From NCBI GenBank assembly GCA_026315105.1, contig CM048744.1, positions 980,213,721 to 980,277,720 of the forward strand: a stretch of 64,000 bases of DNA, given 5' to 3'. Shown piece by piece: positions 52,690-64,000 of the stretch. The notes under the pieces were generated by a model. The model did no database searches and was not told the origin of the DNA. It saw only the letters and a list, made by a program, of their open reading frames with translations. The DNA comes from Locusta migratoria. Taxonomy: Eukaryota > Arthropoda > Insecta > Orthoptera > Acrididae. Each line of letters begins with the position of its first letter. The first letter of the stretch is position 1. A program made the position numbers and the translations under genes.

Positions 52690-53930
52690 CACAGTCACGG
52701 CTGAGGTGGAATGGCTTGCGTGCCTCAACGATACAGATAGCCGTACCGTAGGTGCAACCACAGCGGAGGGGTATCTGTGGAGAGGCCAGACAAACGTGTG
52801 GTTCCTGAAGATGGGCAGCAGCCTTTTCAGTAGTTACAGGGCCAACAGTCTGGATGATTCACTGAGCTGGCCTTGTAACATCAGCTGATGTGGCTTTGCC
52901 ACACAGCTACTGCGAACGGCTGAAAGCAAAGGGAAACTACAGCCGTTACTTTTCCCGACGACGGCATCCTCTCGGGTAAAATATTCCGGAGGTAAAATTG
53001 TCCCCCATTCGGATCTCCGGGCGGGGACTACTCAGGAGGATATTCTGCGGATCGGAGCGTGGAATGTTAGATCCCTTAATCGTGTAGGGAAGCTAGAAAA
53101 TTTAAAAAGGGAAATGGATAGGCTGAAGTTTGATATAGTGGGGGTTAATGAAGTTCGGTGGAAAGAGAAACAGGATTTCTGGTTAGGTGAGTACAGGATT
53201 ATAAATTAAAGACAGTTGGATGTATTACAGGAGTAGTTCTGATAATGAATAAGAAAATAGGAATGCGGGTAAACTGCTATGAGCAGCACAGTGATCGCAT
53301 TATCGTAGTCAAGATAGATACGAAGCCAACACCGACCACAGTAGTACGAACTAGCTCTGCTGATGATGAGGAGATCGAAGGAATATACGAGAAGCAAAAG
53401 GAAATTATTGGGACAATTACAGGAGAGGAAAACTTAATTGTGATGGGACACTGGAATTCGGTAGTAGGACAAGGAAGGGAAGGGAACACAGTATGCAAAT
53501 ATATCGCCTGGGCAAACGGAATGAAAGAGGAAGCAGCCTGGTAGAATTTTAGTTATAACGAACACCTGGTTTAAGAATCACGAAAGAAGGTTGTATACAT
53601 GGAAGAGACCTGGAGACACCGGGAGATACCAGATAGATTTTATAATGGTAAGACATAGATTCCGGAACCAGGTTATAAACAGTAACACATACCCAGGGAC
53701 AGATATAAACACTGACCATAACTTATTGGTCATTAATTGTAAGCTGAAACTGAAATAACTGCAGAAAGGTTGGAAAACAAGCAGATGGGACCTGGATAAA
53801 CTGAAGAAACGAGAAGTTCTAGAGAATTTCAGTGGAAGCTTTAGGCAACAATTGACAAACAGGGAAAAATAAAACAATAGAGGAGAAATAGGTAGCATTG
53901 AGAGATGAAATAGTGAAAGCAGCAGAGGAC
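52690..53930 (+). mobile_element. RTE-type LINE, 5' UTR and endonuclease region
   Basis: The leader (GGGCAGCAGCCTTTTCAGTA, GCGAACGGCTGAAAGCAAAG, TTCGGATCTCCGGGCGGGGA) precedes a frame reading IGAWNVRSLNRVGKLENLKR, FDIVGVNEVRWKEKQDFWL (N and E residues of the endonuclease active site near 53065 and 53150), then after frame shifts YEQHSDRIIVVKIDTKPTPT and GEENLIVMGHWNSVVGQGRE (GDWNA-type block with Asp changed to His). The part to 53930 reaches the end of the endonuclease. It is the only 5' region of this family in the window; stops and shifts make it inactive. Confidence 0.85.
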
Positions 53931-54966
53931 AAACGGGTTTTAATCAATTGCGTGGTTATGGTATATCCCCCCCCAAATTGGCGATTTGATAGGGGATTTC
54001 CTGTCAGAGAGGACACAGTTCTTAATAATCGATGCCTTAGCATCGACTAAAACAGAGGTGACATAGGGCGTTCCACAGGGTAGTGTTATTGGTCCTCTGC
54101 TGTTCCTTATTTACATAAACGATTTAGGGGAAAATCTAACCAGCTCTCTTAGGTTGTTTGCAGATGACGCAGTCATTTACCGTTTAATAAAATCATCTGA
54201 AGATCAAAACCAACTGCAGAACGATCTGAATAAGATATCAGTATGGAGTAAAAATCGGCAAATCACTCTAAATAATGGGAAGTGTGAAGTCGTCCACATG
54301 AGTACCAAAAGAAATCCCTTAAACTTTGTTTAAAAGATAAATCAATCAAAAGTGAAGGCCGTAAACTCCACAAATTACCTAGGAATTACTATTACTTCAG
54401 ACTTAAACTGGAAAGAACACCTAGATAATGTCGTGGGAAAGGCGAACCAGAGACTGCGTTTTATTGGCAGAACCCTTAAAAGATGCAACAGAACTACAAA
54501 AGAAACTGCATACAGTACGCTTGTCCGTCCATTTTTGGAGTATTGCAGCCCAGTGTGGGATCCTTATCAGGTGGGTTTGACGGAGGACATCGAAAGAGTC
54601 CAGAGAAGGGCAGCTCGTTTCGTATTGTCACGATACAGGGGAGACAGCGTTACGGAAATGATACAGGATCTGGGATGGGAATCATTACAATGACACTAAT
54701 CGCTGTGACGTGGACTACTTACGAAACTCCAATCGTCAACATTCTCCCACGAATGTGTTAAATATATTGTTGACTTCCACTTACATAGCTAGAAATGATC
54801 ATCGGAATAAAATATGAGAAATCAAAGCTCGAACGGAGAGATTCAGGTGTTCTTCCCGCGCGCAATTCGAGAATGGAATGGGAGATAAATAGTATAACGG
54901 TAGTTCGATGAACCCTCTGCCAGGCACATAAAAGTGATTTGCAGAGTATCCCATGTAGATGTAGGT
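53931..54966 (+). mobile_element. CR1 LINE (family 1), 5'-truncated, inserted in RTE
   Basis: Starts at the KRVLINCVVMVYP (decayed KRLLIKLRGHGI) block, then FLSERTQFLIIDALASTKTE, GVPQGSVIGPLLFLIYIND, SLRLFADDAVIYRL (ADD kept). Frame 54352-54693 is nearly identical to the intact copy (STNYLGITITSDLNWKEHLD, ERVQRRAARFVLSRYRGDSV). It ends CCCATGTAGATGTAG. Stops near 54065 and 54330. Confidence 0.9.
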
Positions 54967-55165
54967 AGAAAGGCAAGACGAACAAAAAGTCGTTGGATAT
55001 CACCGGACATACTAAATTTAATCGATGAAAGGAGAAAATATAAACATGCAGTAAATGAAACGGGCAAAATTGTGTACAAACGACTAATAAACGAGACTGT
55101 CAGGAAGTAGAAAATGGCTAAGTAGGAGTGGCTAGAAGGCGAATGCTAGTATGTAGAAGAAAGTA
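54967..55165 (+). mobile_element. RTE-type LINE, continuation after the CR1
   Basis: KARRTKSRWISPDILNLIDE then RRKYKHAVNETGKIVYKRLI continues the RTE linker between endonuclease and RT. The rest of the RT is missing. Confidence 0.75.
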
Positions 55166-55373
55166 TAAATGGTTCCGTGCGATTCGAAACATTCGAGGTT
55201 AGTAGTTGCCCTTGTCAAAGCGGATAATCCTCCTATCTTATCCTTCTGTGATGAGGCCTCGACATCCAAAACAAGGTCGCGTAGACGCGTACTCATGATT
55301 TAACCGTCATTCAAATACTTTCCATAGATGTTGCAAAAGCAACAGTCGAACAGCTGAGCAGGTTCACGGTTTC

Positions 55374-55470
55374 AAAATGTTCAAATGTTTGTAAATCTAT
55401 CGGACCAAACCACGTGGTCATCAGTCCGTAGCTTACAAACTACTTAAACTAAGTTAAACTAACCTAAGGA

Positions 55471-55517
<47 letters not shown>

Positions 55518-55610
55518 CCATGCGCCAGGGGGGACTGGAACCTCCGACGGCGAGCAACCGCGCGCTCCGCAGCGAGGCGCCTTAGACCGCTCGGATACTC
55601 CACCGCGGCG
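55374..55610 (-). mobile_element. tRNA-derived SINE (type B) with (GT)n and TSD
   Basis: Minus strand: GCCGCGGTGGAGTATCCGAG, box B GGTTCCAGTCC, (CA)n on plus at 55472-55515. TSD CACGGTTTC at 55365-55373 and 55611-55619. Confidence 0.93.
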
Positions 55611-55745
55611 CACGGTTTCCGAGATATTAATTTCCAGTCACTGGGTTATACCAAGTCTGTCCTTTGACAGAGTTGCTTACACCAGTGGACTTGGCCTTTA
55701 TGTCGTATTGCCACCAGAATGGTTACACACTCGTCTGCTCTGTTT

Positions 55746-55945
55746 GGCCGGCCGCAGTGGCCGAGCGGACTGCGGGGCGCCAGTCACGTTCCGCACGGCC
55801 ACTACTGTCGGGGGTTCGAATCCCGCTCGGGCATGGATACTTGTGCCGTCTAGTCTTAGCTAGTCCATAAGTAGTTTGTAAGTTTAGGGACAGATGAGCC
55901 CGTATTTGAGATCCATAAGCTCTACAAACATTTGAACATTTTTTT
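55746..55945 (+). mobile_element. tRNA-derived SINE (type A), with TSD
   Basis: Head GGCCGGCCGCAGTGGCCGAG, box B GGTTCGAATCC, tail TTTGTAAGTTTAGGGACAGA. TSD CTCTGTTT at 55738-55745 and 55946-55953. Confidence 0.92.
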
Positions 55946-55953
55946 CTCTGTTT

Positions 55954-56340
55954 ATAGGCTTCCTTCACCGCATAGCGAATCTGTAACGCCATAAAATAGC
56001 ATTCATTTTTGGTGCAGGCAGTGGACTTGACGTTTTGTGTCATCAGTCTGCGTTCGTAAGTCTTAAGACACTGGTGACCACTAGTTTTTGACTTCCTTCA
56101 CAGCGATGGAACTTTTTGCGCCAATGATCCTCAGTATATTTGTCGGTGCATTGTGTTTGTGGTGAGTAGCACAATAAAACACGGACCCCACGCCATTTTG
56201 GAAGATGTCTTCCGTGCTGTTACTGGCCTCTCTGCTGGTGCTGCTTACATCAGAGACGGAGTACTTGCGGTACATGTCCCGTCAAAGATGTGGTCGTTAC
56301 AAGCGTCTGGCAGGGAAAGGTTGGAAAAAAACCGGCTGTT
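55954..56340. other. Unassigned DNA
   Basis: No supported feature. Frames at 56153-56422 and 56205-56417 overlap the next relic. Confidence 0.4.
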
Positions 56341-56818
56341 CCATTTTAACTCGGATTATAGTAAATTGCAACCAGAAGGTATTTTTTGTGATTTGTCAAA
56401 AGCATTTGATTGTGTGAAATGATCTACACAAGGACTTAAAAGCACTTACTTTAGTTCAAAAAGGGGTCCACTACTCAGGAACACACATTTTCAATAATTT
56501 ACCATCAAGTATAAAAAATTTAGCTACAAATAAAGATCAGTTTAAGAGGAACCTAAAAGAGTTTCTAGTGGCCAACTCGTTCTACTCCATTAGTGAATTT
56601 CTAAATTGTACCAAATGATGCATACTCATACTATATTAGTATTATTATATTATCAGCAAAAAAATTAGTATCTCTATTTATAAGTGTATGTATCTGTAAT
56701 TATATTATTTGTATTATCTATTATTCAAATTATAAATTTTGTTTGTTGACATGTTCCATATCCACGAGGATTCCCCTCAACATGGATCTACGGAACGAAT
56801 AAATGATCTAATCTAAAC
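56341..56818 (+). mobile_element. Jockey-like non-LTR relic, sharing a tail with 35605-36822
   Basis: EGIFCDLSKAFDCVK (56375-56420) is the RT block with the catalytic Asp. It jumps directly to the C-terminal tail (VQKGVHYSGTHIFNNLPSSI, KDQFKRNLKEFLVANSFYSI near 56455-56600), so the central RT including the ADD motif is deleted. The end GGAACGAATAAATGATCTAA then TCTAAAC is the family tail. Confidence 0.82.
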
Positions 56819-56837
56819 ATAAACCTGCGCGTGGTTA

Positions 56838-56930
56838 GACAGTGGGAGAACTGAACCGCCATCCGTCCGAGTGCACGCCCATTGTGCTAACATTGTGCCA
56901 CCTCGATTTCTTTCAACCTGTAGAGATTCC
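56838..56930 (-). mobile_element. Possible old SINE (type D) head
   Basis: Minus strand has GAGGTGGCACAATGTTAGCA then GGATGGCGGTTCAGTTCTCC, like a tRNA D-arm and T-arm of type D. Diverged. Confidence 0.4.
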
Positions 56931-57425
56931 GAATGTTGGGAAGAGAGACAGCCATTTGTCCCGGGTATCACTCCAACAGTGTTTCATCCACGAACAGGAA
57001 GTGGGAAGAAGACAATCTTCCCGCTATCGACTGGGCAACGTACTGGGAACGATCAGTTTATGAGAGCCTAGCCGAAGTGAAAGAGGAAAACAGGAATAGA
57101 ACTCTATTCCGGCCTGCCACTTTTTTCGGCTTCCTGACAAAGAGGAAGCTATAGGAATCTTAGTAATTTGGAGAAGGGCCAGTGGAATATCCAGAATTAG
57201 CTGGTGGGGCGCCGAAGTTATTTCACGCCTTCATTTCGTACTGGACAGTAGGTCCGCGTGTGTTCAGAGTCGAGGCGCAATACGGGGACCAAATGTCCAC
57301 AAGAGGCTGCTTGTCATTCGTGGGAACTATTCCACTTAACGAATACGGGGCTGACGGCATGGTCGCTAAAAGCTTTTAGTGGAATTCATTCTCAAACGGT
57401 GTTTGATAGCGTTGATTTATTTATT
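56931..57425. other. Unassigned DNA
   Basis: Overlapping short frames, no motif. Ends in TTATTTATTTATTTT next to the RTE tail. Confidence 0.4.
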
Positions 57426-59045
57426 TATTTTTGGTTGTTGTTGTTGTGGTCTTCAGTCCGCAGACTGGTTTGATGCAGCTCTCCACGCTACCCTGTCCTG
57501 GGCAAGTCTCCTCATCTGAGAATACGTTCGGCAACCTACATCCATTTGAATCTGCTTACTGTGTTCGTCCCTCGGTCTCCCTCTACGATTTTTACCCCAC
57601 ACGCTTCCATCTAATGCTGACTTGACAATTCCTTGATGTCTCAGAATGTGTCCAACCAATCTATCCTTTTCCTTAGTCAGGATATGCCAGAAACTCCATT
57701 TCTCCCCAATTCGGTTAAGTACCTCATTAGTCACGTGATCTACCCATCTAATTTTCATCATTCGTCTGTAGTACCACATTTCAAAAGCTTCTATCATCTT
57801 TTTTGTCTGAACTCCTTATCGTCCAAGCTTCACTCCCATACATTGCTACACTCAAGACAGATGCTTTCAGAAAGGACTTCCTAACATTTAAATTAATATT
57901 GGATGTTAACAAGTTTCGCTTCTTTAGAAACGCTTTTCTTCCCATAGCCATTCTGCATTTTATATCTTCTTTACTTCGGCCATCAGAAGTTATCTTGCTA
58001 CCCAAATAACAAAACTCATCTACTACTTTTATTGTCTCATTACCTAATCTAATTCCTTCAGCATCGCCTTATTTTCTGACGCTACATTCCATTATCCTTG
58101 TTTTACTGTTGTTGTTCATCTTATAACCTCTTTTCAAGACATTGTCGATTCCATTCAATTGCTCTTCCAGATCTAAAAATTCAAATGTCTGAAAATCTAT
58201 CGGACCAAACTGCGTGGTCATCAGTCCGTAGCTTACAAACTACTTAAACCTAGGTAAACTAACCTACGGACAAACACACACACCCATGATGTATGGAGGA
58301 CTAGAACCTCCACGGCGAGCAACCGCGCGCTCCGCAGCGAGACGCTTTAGACCGCTCCGCTACTCCACCGAGCCTCTTCCAGATCGTTTGCGGTCTCTGA
58401 CAGAATTACTATGTCATCGGCAAACCGCAAAGTTTTTATTTCTTCTCCCTGGACTTTAATTCCCCCTCCAAATTTCTCCTTGCATTCCTTCACTGCTTGC
58501 TCTATGTACAGATTGAACAACAATGGCGAAAGGCTAAAACCCTGTCTTACTCCATTCCCAACCTCTGCGTCCTTTTCTTGCCCTTCAACTCTAATAACTG
58601 CTGTCTGGTTTTTGTATAGGTTGAATATAAGTCTTCGCTCCCTATATTTTACCCCTGATAGCTTCAGAATATGGAAGAGTGTATTCCAGTCGACATTGTC
58701 AAAAGCCTTCTCCAGATCTACAAACGCCAAATACGTAGGTTTGCTCTTCCTTAGCCTATCTTCTAAGATATGTCGTAATGTGAGTATTGCCTCTCGTGTT
58801 CCTACATATGTCCTAAATGCAAACTGATCTTCCCCGACGTCGGATTCCACAAGTTTTTTCATTCGTCTGTAAATTATTCGTGTCAGTATTTTGTAACCAT
58901 GACTGATTAAACTGATAGTTCTGTAATTTTCACATTTGTCTGCACTTGCTTTCTTTGGAATTGGAATTATTATTTTCTTCTTGAAGTCGGAGGGTATTTC
59001 CCCTGTCTCATATTTATTTTTTATTTTTTGAAAGCTCTGTTACTT
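57426..59045 (-). mobile_element. RTE-type LINE, RT and C-terminal region, split by a SINE
   Basis: The minus-strand frame 58347-58862 holds the RT core: KKLVESDVGEDQFAFRTYVG, LAFVDLEKAFDNVDW (catalytic Asp), VGNGVRQGFSLSPLLFNLYI, IKTLRFADDIVILSE (catalytic ADD). After the SINE, frames 57781-58005 (LNVRKSFLKASVLSVAMYGS) and 57453-57797 (MKIRWVDHVTNEVLNRIGEK, SVWGKNRRGRPRDEHSKQI, RVAWRAASNQSAD) follow. The 3' end is (CAA)n (plus GTTGTTGTTGTTG at 57435). The upstream RT blocks fade near 59040. One-base shifts near 57790 and the SINE break the frame. Confidence 0.92.
58174..58373 (-). mobile_element. tRNA-derived SINE (type B), with perfect TSD
   Basis: Minus strand: CGGTGGAGTAGCGGAGCGGT, CTCGCTGCGGAGCGCGCGGT, box B GGTTCTAGTCC, a short (GT) stretch (58274-58285). 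TSD CTCTTCCAGATC at 58162-58173 and 58374-58385, within the RTE. Confidence 0.95.
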
Positions 59046-59925
59046 TGTGATAAGGAGGCTACAGGGTGGAACACTATCCTTGCGTCATAAAATGAAAACG
59101 TCTATACACTCTTCTCCGACAGTGTGTGTACGAAACGTTAAAACAGGATACACAAGAAACAATAGAAAACTTACAGAAAAGTAGAAATCAGTTGCTGCGG
59201 CTGACCTTGGACCTAGGAGCCGTCTGCGGACTTTTACGCTAACTGTCGCACGCACCAATCTAGTGATAAAAGTCGCCCTTCCTGCGTACCACTCCCTTCC
59301 CAACACCAAAGTCCGTAAAACCAAACCCTCGCCCTGCCCCGCCGAACTAATGTAGCAGTTAATTATCAGTTGCTAATTCACTGAAGTCATTTGTCTCAAC
59401 ATTATTTCACCGTTGGCTGCGATACAGACATGGGGTGTCACCCCCTCTCCCCTCTAGTTCAAATGCCGTGTAAGCAATAGCTTTCAGCCATCACACCTTA
59501 TGCTCCGAATGTTAGCCATGTTGACAAAAAAATGTGTGTTGTCATTGGTTACCGCAATATTCGATTAACAGCTCTCGTCTCAAAAGTGTTGTGAGCATTC
59601 CCGACTCATTGCGTTTGCAATCTTTCAGTGTCAATATCTCCAACCCTTAAGCCAACCTGAGCTACTCTTAACATTGAGAAAAGCATCTTGTTTGTTTGCT
59701 ACGGAGCATCTTAGATGTGTGGGGGTTCCTGAGAACAAACAGTCAAACTCCAGAGAACGTCACATCGAACGGTTGCTCGTCCATACGCTCGCTGCCGAAG
59801 TCTCGTAAACGGTATACGTAAACAGCTTGTCCATTGCCACTGAGTTGAACAATTAAGTGTTGTGACTGAAGGGCTTCCAAGTTTGCAAAACAAATTTATT
59901 TACACAAGGTAGTTTTACAAGTTGA
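59046..59925. other. Unassigned DNA
   Basis: No repeat family, tRNA or coding motif recognised; mildly GC-rich at 59200-59340. Confidence 0.4.
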
Positions 59926-60420
59926 GGCAACAGTATGCGCCGTCTTCTTCTTCTCTCGTTCTCAATCTGAGGATTGGTTGGCAGCAATTCTTCTCCTCCA
60001 CACTTCTCTGTTCTCGGATAGCCTCTTCATTTCCTGATATGATTCCACTCCTACATCTCTTTGAATCTGTTTCACGTACTGCAATCTGCGTCTTCCTCTG
60101 CCTCTTTTCGACCAACCTTTCCATTATATTTATTATAAACTCACTGTGCCTATACAGATGACCTATTAGTCTCTTCTCTTCATTGTATTTTTCACAAGTG
60201 CTCTTTTTTCGCCGATTATTCTAAGAAATACTTCGTTTGTCATCTTGGCCGTCCAAGGGATTTTCTACATCCTCCTTCAACACCCCTTTTCAAATGCTTC
60301 TAGTCTTCTAGTCTTCTTGTCGCAAACTCCGAGTGTCAAAGTTTCGGAGCCACACAATACCACGCTCCACAATGCGCCGTCGTGGAATAATATTTTGACG
60401 AGACGACTTACAGAAACAAG
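59926..60420 (-). mobile_element. RTE-like LINE (third family), 3' end, decayed
   Basis: Minus strand in shifting frames: RRLEAFEKGC near 60290, MTNEVFLRIIGEKRALVKN (60170-60240), EEKRLIGHLYRHSEFIINI, then QYVKQIQRDVGVESYQEMKR and REVWRRRIAANQSSD (59960-60090). The order equals that of the family at base 1 but with low identity. Inactive. Confidence 0.75.
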
Positions 60421-60863
60421 AGAGAAACAAAGTTAACGTAACTAAAATTCTTTGACAGCACCGTAGCATCCTGGGATGGCAAATGGACGTCATGGTTCAC
60501 AATGTCTCAAGGAATCACAGAGAAGTATTTTCCACCAAAGAATTCCTTATTATCGCCAAATTCCATGACAAGCCGAGCGAAGATTCAAAGTCCTAAGAAG
60601 TCCAGAGGCGTAGCCAGGATAATCTTCGGCCGGAGGTGTGAGTTCTCTTAATTCTCACACGAAAGCGAACTGACGCTAGGGTCGGCTGCGTGCGTGGATG
60701 TAGTGGATATAGCAGCACCAGCCAGTCCGGTACGAGAGCAGTGATACTTGCCTAGGTGTCGTCTACTGCCTCTAGCTCCACCTGCAAGTAGTAGTGCACG
60801 TTAGGTAGGTTGTTGATGTTGTCCTTGGCGCATCCAGAAGTGGCTGTCGTCTGATTGGTTTCG

Positions 60864-60917
<54 letters not shown>

Positions 60918-61037
60918 TTGGCGTACGCCTCCGGTGTAGGCTGCCGGGAACATTTACGGGTTAAGTGGTTTACCGGCCCGTAGGGGCTATCTCAGAGTCG
61001 GCACAACAGTCACAGACTGAGTACGCCACTGGAGGCC
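60421..61037. other. Unassigned DNA with (GT)n at 60867-60916
   Basis: A GT repeat of about 25 units. No gene recognised. Confidence 0.5.
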
Positions 61038-61543
61038 TAAGGCTGTGTCCACAGCACAGTGGCACCGACAGGCTGTCGTCAGACGCCGTCGACAGAGTTC
61101 GACTGAAAACATCGACCGACGGTGTAGTCACACTGCATCCCATATAGCTTGTCACTTGGTCCGGTTAAAGGAGAAAGTTAGGTTTGAATGTATTGTGCGT
61201 CTGAAGTATATTACATTTCACTTCCCTGAGGTGCAGTGGATTCCAACGACATTTTTATGCTTCGAAATTAGTGCTACAATGTGGCTTTTGTTATTAATAA
61301 AGTTTTTAAAAGTTTAAATGCCTACGAATGAGCTACACCTGTATGGAACGAAGAAAGTGACGAGGATTGTGTACTGTTCTCAGTTACTGCGACACCCAGA
61401 CAATTTTTACGAATATGCGAGGTACCGGTAAAAGGCGAATTGCCTATTACATACTTGATATTTCGTGGTGTCACTGACAAGGAATATTACAGTTTTGCTG
61501 AATTTATTGGAAGTTGTGCAGACATACACCAGTTAACCTTCCA

Positions 61544-62165
61544 TGCTTTAAATACTGAAAAACTACACCTGTTAGGGAACTTTATTGCTCATCAAAACGA
61601 ATTTCGAGGATTTATTCGCATCTTTTAGTGCATTTGTTTACATAAGCACGCTACTTTTCGACGTTTCAATGCGTGATTTCCTGACACACTTGCACTGTAA
61701 TTGTCTCTTTCAGATTAGCTACATAAGTTCGGAAATTCGGACAGAATAAATATTGAGGTGTGTGTTTTATCCTAATGTTAGAAACCGTAACTTTTTCTGT
61801 CTACTTAAAGGTATTGTGCCTCTTCCATTACGCAGAATATGCAACATAATAATCGTGACTTAGACCTACCTGTGTCTAAAAACCAGTGTAAGTGTCGATT
61901 TTTGTGTTGTGATGTCCCGTTTAATGGAGCAGACACAATACCTGCATGTATACACAGATGTAATATGTAGTATGTAAAAAAAGTTGCCAAGATTTTATTA
62001 TGTATGCTACTATTTACCTCATTACAATAACCTCAAAAAGACTACATCTGTGCAAGAGCTGCATAAAATCACACATGGAAACGTCACGATGTATTGATGT
62101 AAACAAATGCACTAAAGGCAAGAAAAATTCTCGAAAACGGATGCAGTTTTTCAGTATTTAAATCC
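61544..62165. repeat. Internal inverted repeat of the Harbinger-like element
   Basis: TTTAAATACTGAAAAACT and TTTTAGTGCATTTGTTTACA at 61548-61645 are inverted at 62096-62162. Arms about 70-100 bp with gaps. Confidence 0.6.
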
Positions 62166-62622
62166 ATGAAGAACACAGTATAAGGCTACCCAGAAACATC
62201 CTATTATGACGAAAGAAATGAAGTTACGGTCCATTGAACTTTAATGACTGTCATTCAATATATTTGTGAAAGACTAGTGTGAAATTCAGAAACCAATGAA
62301 AAGCGGAAGCACACTTAGGTCTTCCCCACATTTGCAGGTCACTTCATACAACACTCATCACCTTGTTAAAGAACGCCAGCACCAGTAAGAATAATTTGTG
62401 GGCAGCTAATACTCATCACAGTATAAACCAACGTAAGAGAGCCACTACAATAACATTAAGCCACAATCCCGAATAGAAACACATTTTTTGAGGTTATAAT
62501 TTACGCCTAAAATTTCTGATAAAGGATTTAACCAACCTGGGGTTTCCAATAAACTATAATATCAGACGATAGATTCCGAATTATATCCAGATTGTGATAT
62601 TTCTAGTCTTCTGGGTGCTACA

Positions 62623-62625
<3 letters not shown>

Positions 62626-62675
<50 letters not shown>
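62626..62675. repeat. (CT)n microsatellite
   Basis: About 24 CT units. Confidence 0.95.
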
Positions 62676-62677
<2 letters not shown>

Positions 62678-62925
62678 ACTAAGCATATCAGTTTCTCACT
62701 GTCCATATCTAGCATGTGAGAACGTCGGTCGATTTGACCGAAAAAAACAAACTGATTTGAATTTCACCGACTGTCATCCGAAGTGTCTACGTTCGGGCGA
62801 TGAGATCGTCTACACTACGACCGTTTCCATAGAGGCGTACAAATTTGAAACGATCGGCCGTTTTCCGCCGATGTCCTTCGTCGGTAAAACCCACAGACAT
62901 CTAAGCCACTGTGACCACAGCCTAA

Positions 62926-64000
62926 AAGCAGCCCCGCTTTAATGTCACGACGAACGTTACTTAGGAAACGCCAGTAGTCGCGTTTTGTCAGTTATACTGT
63001 GCGAGAATAGGCAACAAGTAAGAGCAGACAAAGGATTAAGAAGTGGAGTAGCGGTGGACAGTATAAATGAGCAATGGATGTTGCGAGGGTGAAGGTCGGG
63101 GTGAGAGTTTAAAATAGGGAAAGATTAATTTTTGAAACTCACAACCACCAGCTGCGAACCAAATTCCTAAACATGCAAAAACACTGGAACTGTTATTGCG
63201 ACTGTTTGACTCGTTTTCTAGGGGATGATATCACACGTTCGCAGCTTTCCTTCCCTGCATATGATTAACAAAACAAATTCATAATAAAATCAAGTTCATG
63301 AGAGAAAAGGGTGTACTAACTACTATTTTTGAAAACACGTGAAAGTTCACTTTATGTTGTTTATTTCACAATACTTGAACCCTGTGGCTGTCGCGTCTGT
63401 ACGTCGGTAAATTTACCAAATGCAGTTATAGCTCGTGAGCCCCCAGACAAAATGAATATTTGTCGCGAATTGTTTTCACACCACGTGGCTGTCTCAAACA
63501 CCGTTTATGTTCATGCCTATGCGACGACACGTGTTACATTAACAAATCACAGTCACTTTAATTCAATGCGATGCACACCTTGTTCCACCGGCTAAATATT
63601 CACAAACACACAGTAGCACTCGATTTAACTTGGTGCAGTCTACGACGAGCAACCACACGTGGCGATTGCCACACACAAATCTCAAGTCACCACCTCGAGA
63701 TCCACATGCCGACTGAGGCAGAGCGACCCCGCCAGGCCAGCCACACCACATGGTCTGGAGTCCTCACTTCCTGCCCAGGCGCACGCGCGCTTCAAAAGCT
63801 CAACTACCGGGGTTTTTTCCCCCTACGTCATCAACTTCCCCATATGAGCTGTTCTAACCGATTTGCCAACGTACAGCGCTCAGCCAATACATTTCTAAAA
63901 CTTTACTTAAAATCAAAATAATTACACTACACATTAAACAAATATTTTCTTACGTTTTTATATTAATATAAACATCCTTTGTACTGTTTATCATAATCGT
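62926..64000. other. Unassigned DNA to window end
   Basis: No repeat family recognised; short overlapping frames (63329-63921) carry no motif. A host regulatory region or an exon cannot be excluded. Confidence 0.35.

Larger units (their letters stand above)
61041..62922. mobile_element. Harbinger-like TIR element, 1882 bp, no transposase seen
   Basis: Ends GGCTGTGTCCACAG and its inverted partner CTGTGACCACAGCC differ at two positions. Both borders are TAA (61038-61040 and 62923-62925), as expected for the 3-bp target duplication of PIF/Harbinger elements. Subterminal DNA with GACCGACGG and CGTCGGT strings fits such ends. The interior is AT-rich with an internal inverted repeat (61544-61645 against 62096-62165, sharing ATGTAAACAAATGCACTAAA) and (CT)n at 62626-62675. 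The 62-codon frame at 61440-61628 is unrecognised. Confidence 0.6.

Overview
This window looks like gene-poor, repeat-saturated nuclear DNA from a large-genome insect. The density and mix of CR1, RTE, jockey-like, mariner, piggyBac-like, Harbinger-like and Helitron remnants with tRNA-headed SINEs best fits an orthopteran (grasshopper or locust); that assignment is inference from repeat style, not from a marker gene. I found no convincing host protein-coding exon, no rRNA, no CRISPR array and nothing prokaryotic. Almost everything recognisable is mobile or derived from mobile DNA, often nested, and many insertions still show target-site duplications (TSDs).

Layout. 0-3.7 kb: an RTE 3' end, CR1 scraps, a SINE and a Helitron helicase fragment on the minus strand. 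3.8-5.0 kb: a near-perfect giant palindrome with arms of about 590 bp. 5.0-9.6 kb: CR1 relics, a foldback mariner split by a SINE, and more SINEs. 9.6-15.6 kb: AT-rich DNA with small hairpins, an RTE tail, a SINE and a mariner relic. 15.6-21.6 kb: the best-preserved element, a CR1 retrotransposon on the minus strand with an intact 943-codon endonuclease-reverse transcriptase and the SGNH-hydrolase end of ORF1. It sits inside an older CR1 of another family, which also carries a tRNA-bearing repeat and an RTE fragment. 21.6-26 kb: degenerate inverted-repeat elements. 26.1-28.6 kb: the most striking locus, eight tRNA-like modules in a 301-bp tandem array that entered a SINE; both the array and the SINE keep their own TSDs. 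29.4-36.8 kb: a second old CR1, a CR1 within a SINE, a foldback with a tRNA-like sequence in each arm within another SINE, an RNase H relic, DDE transposase relics, an internally deleted mariner with perfect 32-bp ends, and a jockey-like RT. 37-45.3 kb: tRNA-like sequences, foldbacks, a Tc1-like fragment, CR1 copies. 46-51 kb: a piggyBac-like element with TTAA ends, SINEs and a second copy of the tRNA-bearing repeat. 52.7-60.4 kb: three RTE-type LINE segments invaded by CR1 and SINEs. 61-63 kb: a Harbinger-like TIR element.

How the parts relate: the CR1, RTE and jockey-like LINEs are the candidate source of reverse transcriptase for the SINEs. Which LINE serves which SINE cannot be settled from the tails seen here. 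CR1 copies end in a (TGTAGA)n-type tail, RTE copies in (CAA)n, jockey-like copies in an AATCTAATCT-type tail. The observations most worth follow-up are the tRNA array, the paired-tRNA foldback, the large palindrome and a possible -1 frameshift joining the two CR1 reading frames. In the evidence, SINE-A, B, C and D are labels coined here for head types seen in this window.
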